Source of the DNA: Dioscorea cayenensis subsp. rotundata
Taxonomy: Eukaryota; Streptophyta; Magnoliopsida; Dioscoreales; Dioscoreaceae
Direction: 5' to 3'
DNA length: 64,000 nucleotides
Assembly: GCF_009730915.1 (NCBI RefSeq)
Contig: NC_052486.1
Location: forward strand, 20,737,589-20,801,588
Shown here: piece by piece, positions 61,350-64,000 of the stretch
Layout of the letters: every line of letters begins with the position of its first letter
Numbering within the stretch: position 1 is the stretch's first letter
Position numbers and translations under genes: made by a program
The notes under the pieces: model-generated
What the model was told of the DNA's origin: nothing
Seen by the model: the letters and a program-made list of their open reading frames with translations, nothing else
The model's database searches: none

Positions 61350-63985
61350 TCAAGAATCTAACCATGGAAAGACATTTGGAGAGGATGGCAACCTTGCTGT
61401 GAGGACCTCCACACCAGTTTCAGTCACCTGCAAATCAAGTGTTTTTGTCATTTGATAAGTAATACAACCAGACGCGCACCTTATATACGCGTGCCGTGAA
61501 ATAAATTTGACAGTCAAACCAGAAACAGTGAAATTGGGGGTGCTAGTTTTTTAAAAATCCTAGCAAAGATACATGTTCCCATATTGCCAAAAGTTAGATA
61601 CTTGGTCAAATTTTATGCTAAACAAGTTTTATCATATTATCCACTCTATAAACCTCTTGTCTATTTATATACCTTAATGAATAAGCGTCCAAATAAAAAG
61701 TCATATTGCACCAAAAGAAACAAGGTAGTCATGATTTCTTTTTTTTTCTTTTTCTTTTTTAATTCTTAAAAACCCATAAATGAGAGTTTATAACCCACCA
61801 ACAGTGTGTGCTCAAACTGGGCACTCCGCTTGCCGTCTGCGGTAACTGCTGTCCATCCATCAGGCCATAATCTGTCACGCCATACACCTACAGAAAAATA
61901 GCTTTCGAAGAATGAAGCAGACTATCAAATGCATAAAAGTACTAGTGACCTTCCGAAAAATTAACAGTACCTGCATTAATCATAGGTTCGATGGTAAATG
62001 TCTGTCCAGCTTTCATCATTCCGACAGCCTTGTTTCCTTTAGCATGTTAAGGATGAGAGCGTAACATACAAACTAGAGGAGTGGCCTCATATAACATGTT
62101 ATTAGTTAATTGAGTTCCATATGAAACAATTGGATGAAAAGAAGATATGACACAAACAGCATAAGAAATTGAAAAAAAGGATACTTCCATAATGAGGAAT
62201 GTTTGGGGCGCAGTGGAATAGCTCTCCGATACCATGGCCACAATATGATTTTACCTTTATTTTTTTAAAAAAAAACTTCCATGTAAGCATTCCAGATAAA
62301 TGTAACAATTTTGAAGGTGAAGTTTCTCTGATGAGAAACATATCAAGATTACCACAGAGAATCCTGACATTGATGCATGCCGATTAATAACTTCTCCAAC
62401 TTCACGGAATCGAACTCCAGGTTTCACTGAGCATGAGAACAATGCATATTTAAGACAGTTATATGATAGTAGGATACACATTAATTTCAAGAAGAGTATC
62501 AACTAAAACAATTGCAGTAGAAGGCCAGTTTCACATGCATGTAAGATGAGAATCTTGATAGAATTTGGATGGAGCATTCATTCAAATAAAGTGTGCACAA
62601 AGAAAATTTTAATAGACTAGTTATGTATGCATCTAAGATTTCCTGTCTTGAGGAAATAATTTCTACATAAAGCACATGTAGAAGGCCAGTTTCACATGCA
62701 TGTGAGCATACTACTTCACTGAAATGCAAACACTAGAAGAATATGAGATATTGTTGCTGCTTTCAAGGAAACCCAATATATAGCAATGAGAATGTATTCT
62801 AAAATTAGATAGATTAATAAAAGATATAATAAGCATTTAATGAATCCCATTGGATATATTTCACGAAACTTGGGGAAAAGACGCATTCAAAATTAGATTG
62901 GGAGACTGATAGCCAAAAGAAACCTGTTTCCAAAAGAAAATTTTTCCAGCTTTCTTATGCTGATGCCTATTTTTTAACATCAAGATACCCGTAAATCCCT
63001 GATCTCTTCTGATTGAACATTTTGAATGAAACAGTAAAGGACTTGGAACCACATAATGAAGTCAGTGATACACACAATTACATTGATAATGTGGAAGTTA
63101 GCCTAACAATATGATGTACAAGTCAGTGATCTACGAACAGCAGAGGCCTTGGAACCACATAATCAAGTCAGTGATACACACAATTGAATTGATAATATGG
63201 AGTAAGCATAACAATATGATGTACAAGTCAGTGAACCACATATCCATTCCTCAAGGGAAAAACATCACCAGCAATATTTTCTGAATGGGACATGCAAACA
63301 TGGTACAAAGACTGCAATAAACTTATAAATCCTGAGTACAGAAACCAAGTCTGAGTAACAATTCAAATAAAGCCTACACAAATGATTTTGGAGCCCAAAA
63401 ATAAACTGAGAAGTCAGAAAAGAAAGCTTTCCAATTTCATGAATGAATGTGTAGGATCGCATAATTTTATCTATATTGTGTTATTCACATTAAGGAGTAC
63501 AATTTCCAAATGAGTATTATGAATGTCTGGAAAAGAATTAACTTAAGTGAAATATTGCTTTACAAAACCAGAAATGAAGTTCACAAAATAAGTTTCTGAA
63601 GAAGTGATTAAAAAGAAATAGCCGTGATACGGGTTGACAAACACGTGGTTGAATGTGATGAACTCAAATATTCAATAACTATGAGCATTTTGCCAGTTCT
63701 GCCTCTAAGATGTGAATATTTAGACATAATTATCATACCTATAGAAATAGCTTTCTCTAAGCACTCATATGTGCAGCGAACAAGCTTTTGAGAGACATCA
63801 TCCACTTGCCCAACAAAATATGTTTCATTTAAGTCACCTGCAAAAGTGGAGGTATTAAGATAGTTTAAAAATATCAACTAAATAAAGCTGGGAAAACAAG
63901 AAGCTGACAGCATAATTTCTCACCATGGACACCCTTATAGTATACAGTAACATCAACATTAACAATGTCTCCATCCTCAAGTTTC
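61350..63985 (-). CDS. MAP1A: Methionine aminopeptidase 1A-type, C-terminal part, seven exons (5' end outside window)
   Basis: Removes the initiator methionine from nascent proteins in the cytosol, using two metal ions. Exons: 63924-63985, 63739-63837, 62353-62426, 62185-62254, 61971-62036, 61799-61887, 61350-61427, all GT-AG and in phase. The five expected metal ligands are present: Asp in VNVDVT, Asp in GDLNETYF, His in [10 protein letters not shown], Glu in FTIEPMIN and Glu in SAQFEHTLL. The C-terminus, [20 protein letters not shown] then PWLDS, is that of the cytosolic 1A form rather than the organellar forms. The N-terminal zinc-finger region and first exons lie beyond 64000. The 1.3-kb intron between 62426 and 63739 contains a tandem duplication. 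It is convergent with cofactor D. Confidence 0.92.
63039..63242. repeat. Tandem duplication of about 105 bp in the aminopeptidase intron
   Basis: Copy 1 starts at about 63039 (GGACTTGGAACCACATAATG) and copy 2 at about 63145 (GGCCTTGGAACCACATAATC). Both continue through AAGTCAGTGATACACACAAT and AACAATATGATGTACAAGTC with a few differences. A second small repeat in the same intron, AAGGCCAGTTTCACATGCAT, occurs at about 62521 and 62682. Confidence 0.85.
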
Positions 63986-64000
63986 CTGCAACACAAATGC

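Noticed and set aside
62047..62729. Several minus-strand frames of 64-81 codons in the aminopeptidase region
   Set aside because: They are exon pieces read through introns, or shifted frames; only the spliced exons carry the MetAP motifs.
1..64000. CRISPR arrays, tRNA or rRNA genes, bacterial operons
   Set aside because: I saw no regularly spaced repeats, no cloverleaf apart from the SINE head, and no rRNA-like stretch.

Overview
This window looks like nuclear DNA of a flowering plant. It is AT-rich, with long gene-poor stretches. Its genes are split by GT-AG introns and encode plant families: a lignin-type laccase, a TIC32-like short-chain dehydrogenase, a GH37 trehalase, tubulin-folding cofactor D and a MetAP1A-type methionine aminopeptidase. 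The rest is mostly transposon remains (LINE, SINE, hAT, Mutator and Stowaway MITEs, Ty3/gypsy pieces) and AT microsatellites. I cannot name the species. There is no bacterial-style operon, CRISPR array, rRNA or tRNA gene that I can support.

Layout. 1-15.1 kb is repeat territory. It holds three copies of an undescribed noncoding repeat family (two direct, one inverted), each full copy with an internal foldback around an AT microsatellite, and a decayed 6.3-kb LINE sits between the first two copies. 17.2-19.9 kb is a six-exon laccase on the minus strand. 22.8-23.5 kb is a hAT-type MITE. 25.3-27.3 kb is an eight-exon TIC32-like dehydrogenase (minus). 29.3-29.5 kb is a SINE. 34.6-41.4 kb is an eleven-exon trehalase (minus). 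42-45.6 kb holds a Stowaway MITE, a trihelix-factor pseudogene and a Mutator-type MITE with an empty related site nearby. 49355-50354 is a 1000-N scaffold gap. 52-54.4 kb holds broken Ty3/gypsy pieces in opposite orientations. 56.0-60.5 kb is the C-terminal half of tubulin-folding cofactor D (plus). 61.35 kb to the window end is a methionine aminopeptidase (minus, 5' end outside the window), convergent with the cofactor D gene.

I assembled exons by hand from splice sites and family similarity. Reading phase closes exactly for the dehydrogenase (981 nt), the cofactor D exons and the aminopeptidase exons. Laccase and trehalase each close exactly only if one extra base in a homopolymer is discounted, and the trehalase N-terminus shows a third such case. 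This pattern suggests uncorrected indels in the assembly more than three independent pseudogenisations, but the sequence alone cannot decide.

The genes are ordinary housekeeping or wall genes and do not form a functional cluster. The most unusual material is the repeat family with its conserved foldback (1-15.1 kb) and a nearby secondary hairpin built from a duplicated piece of the same repeat.
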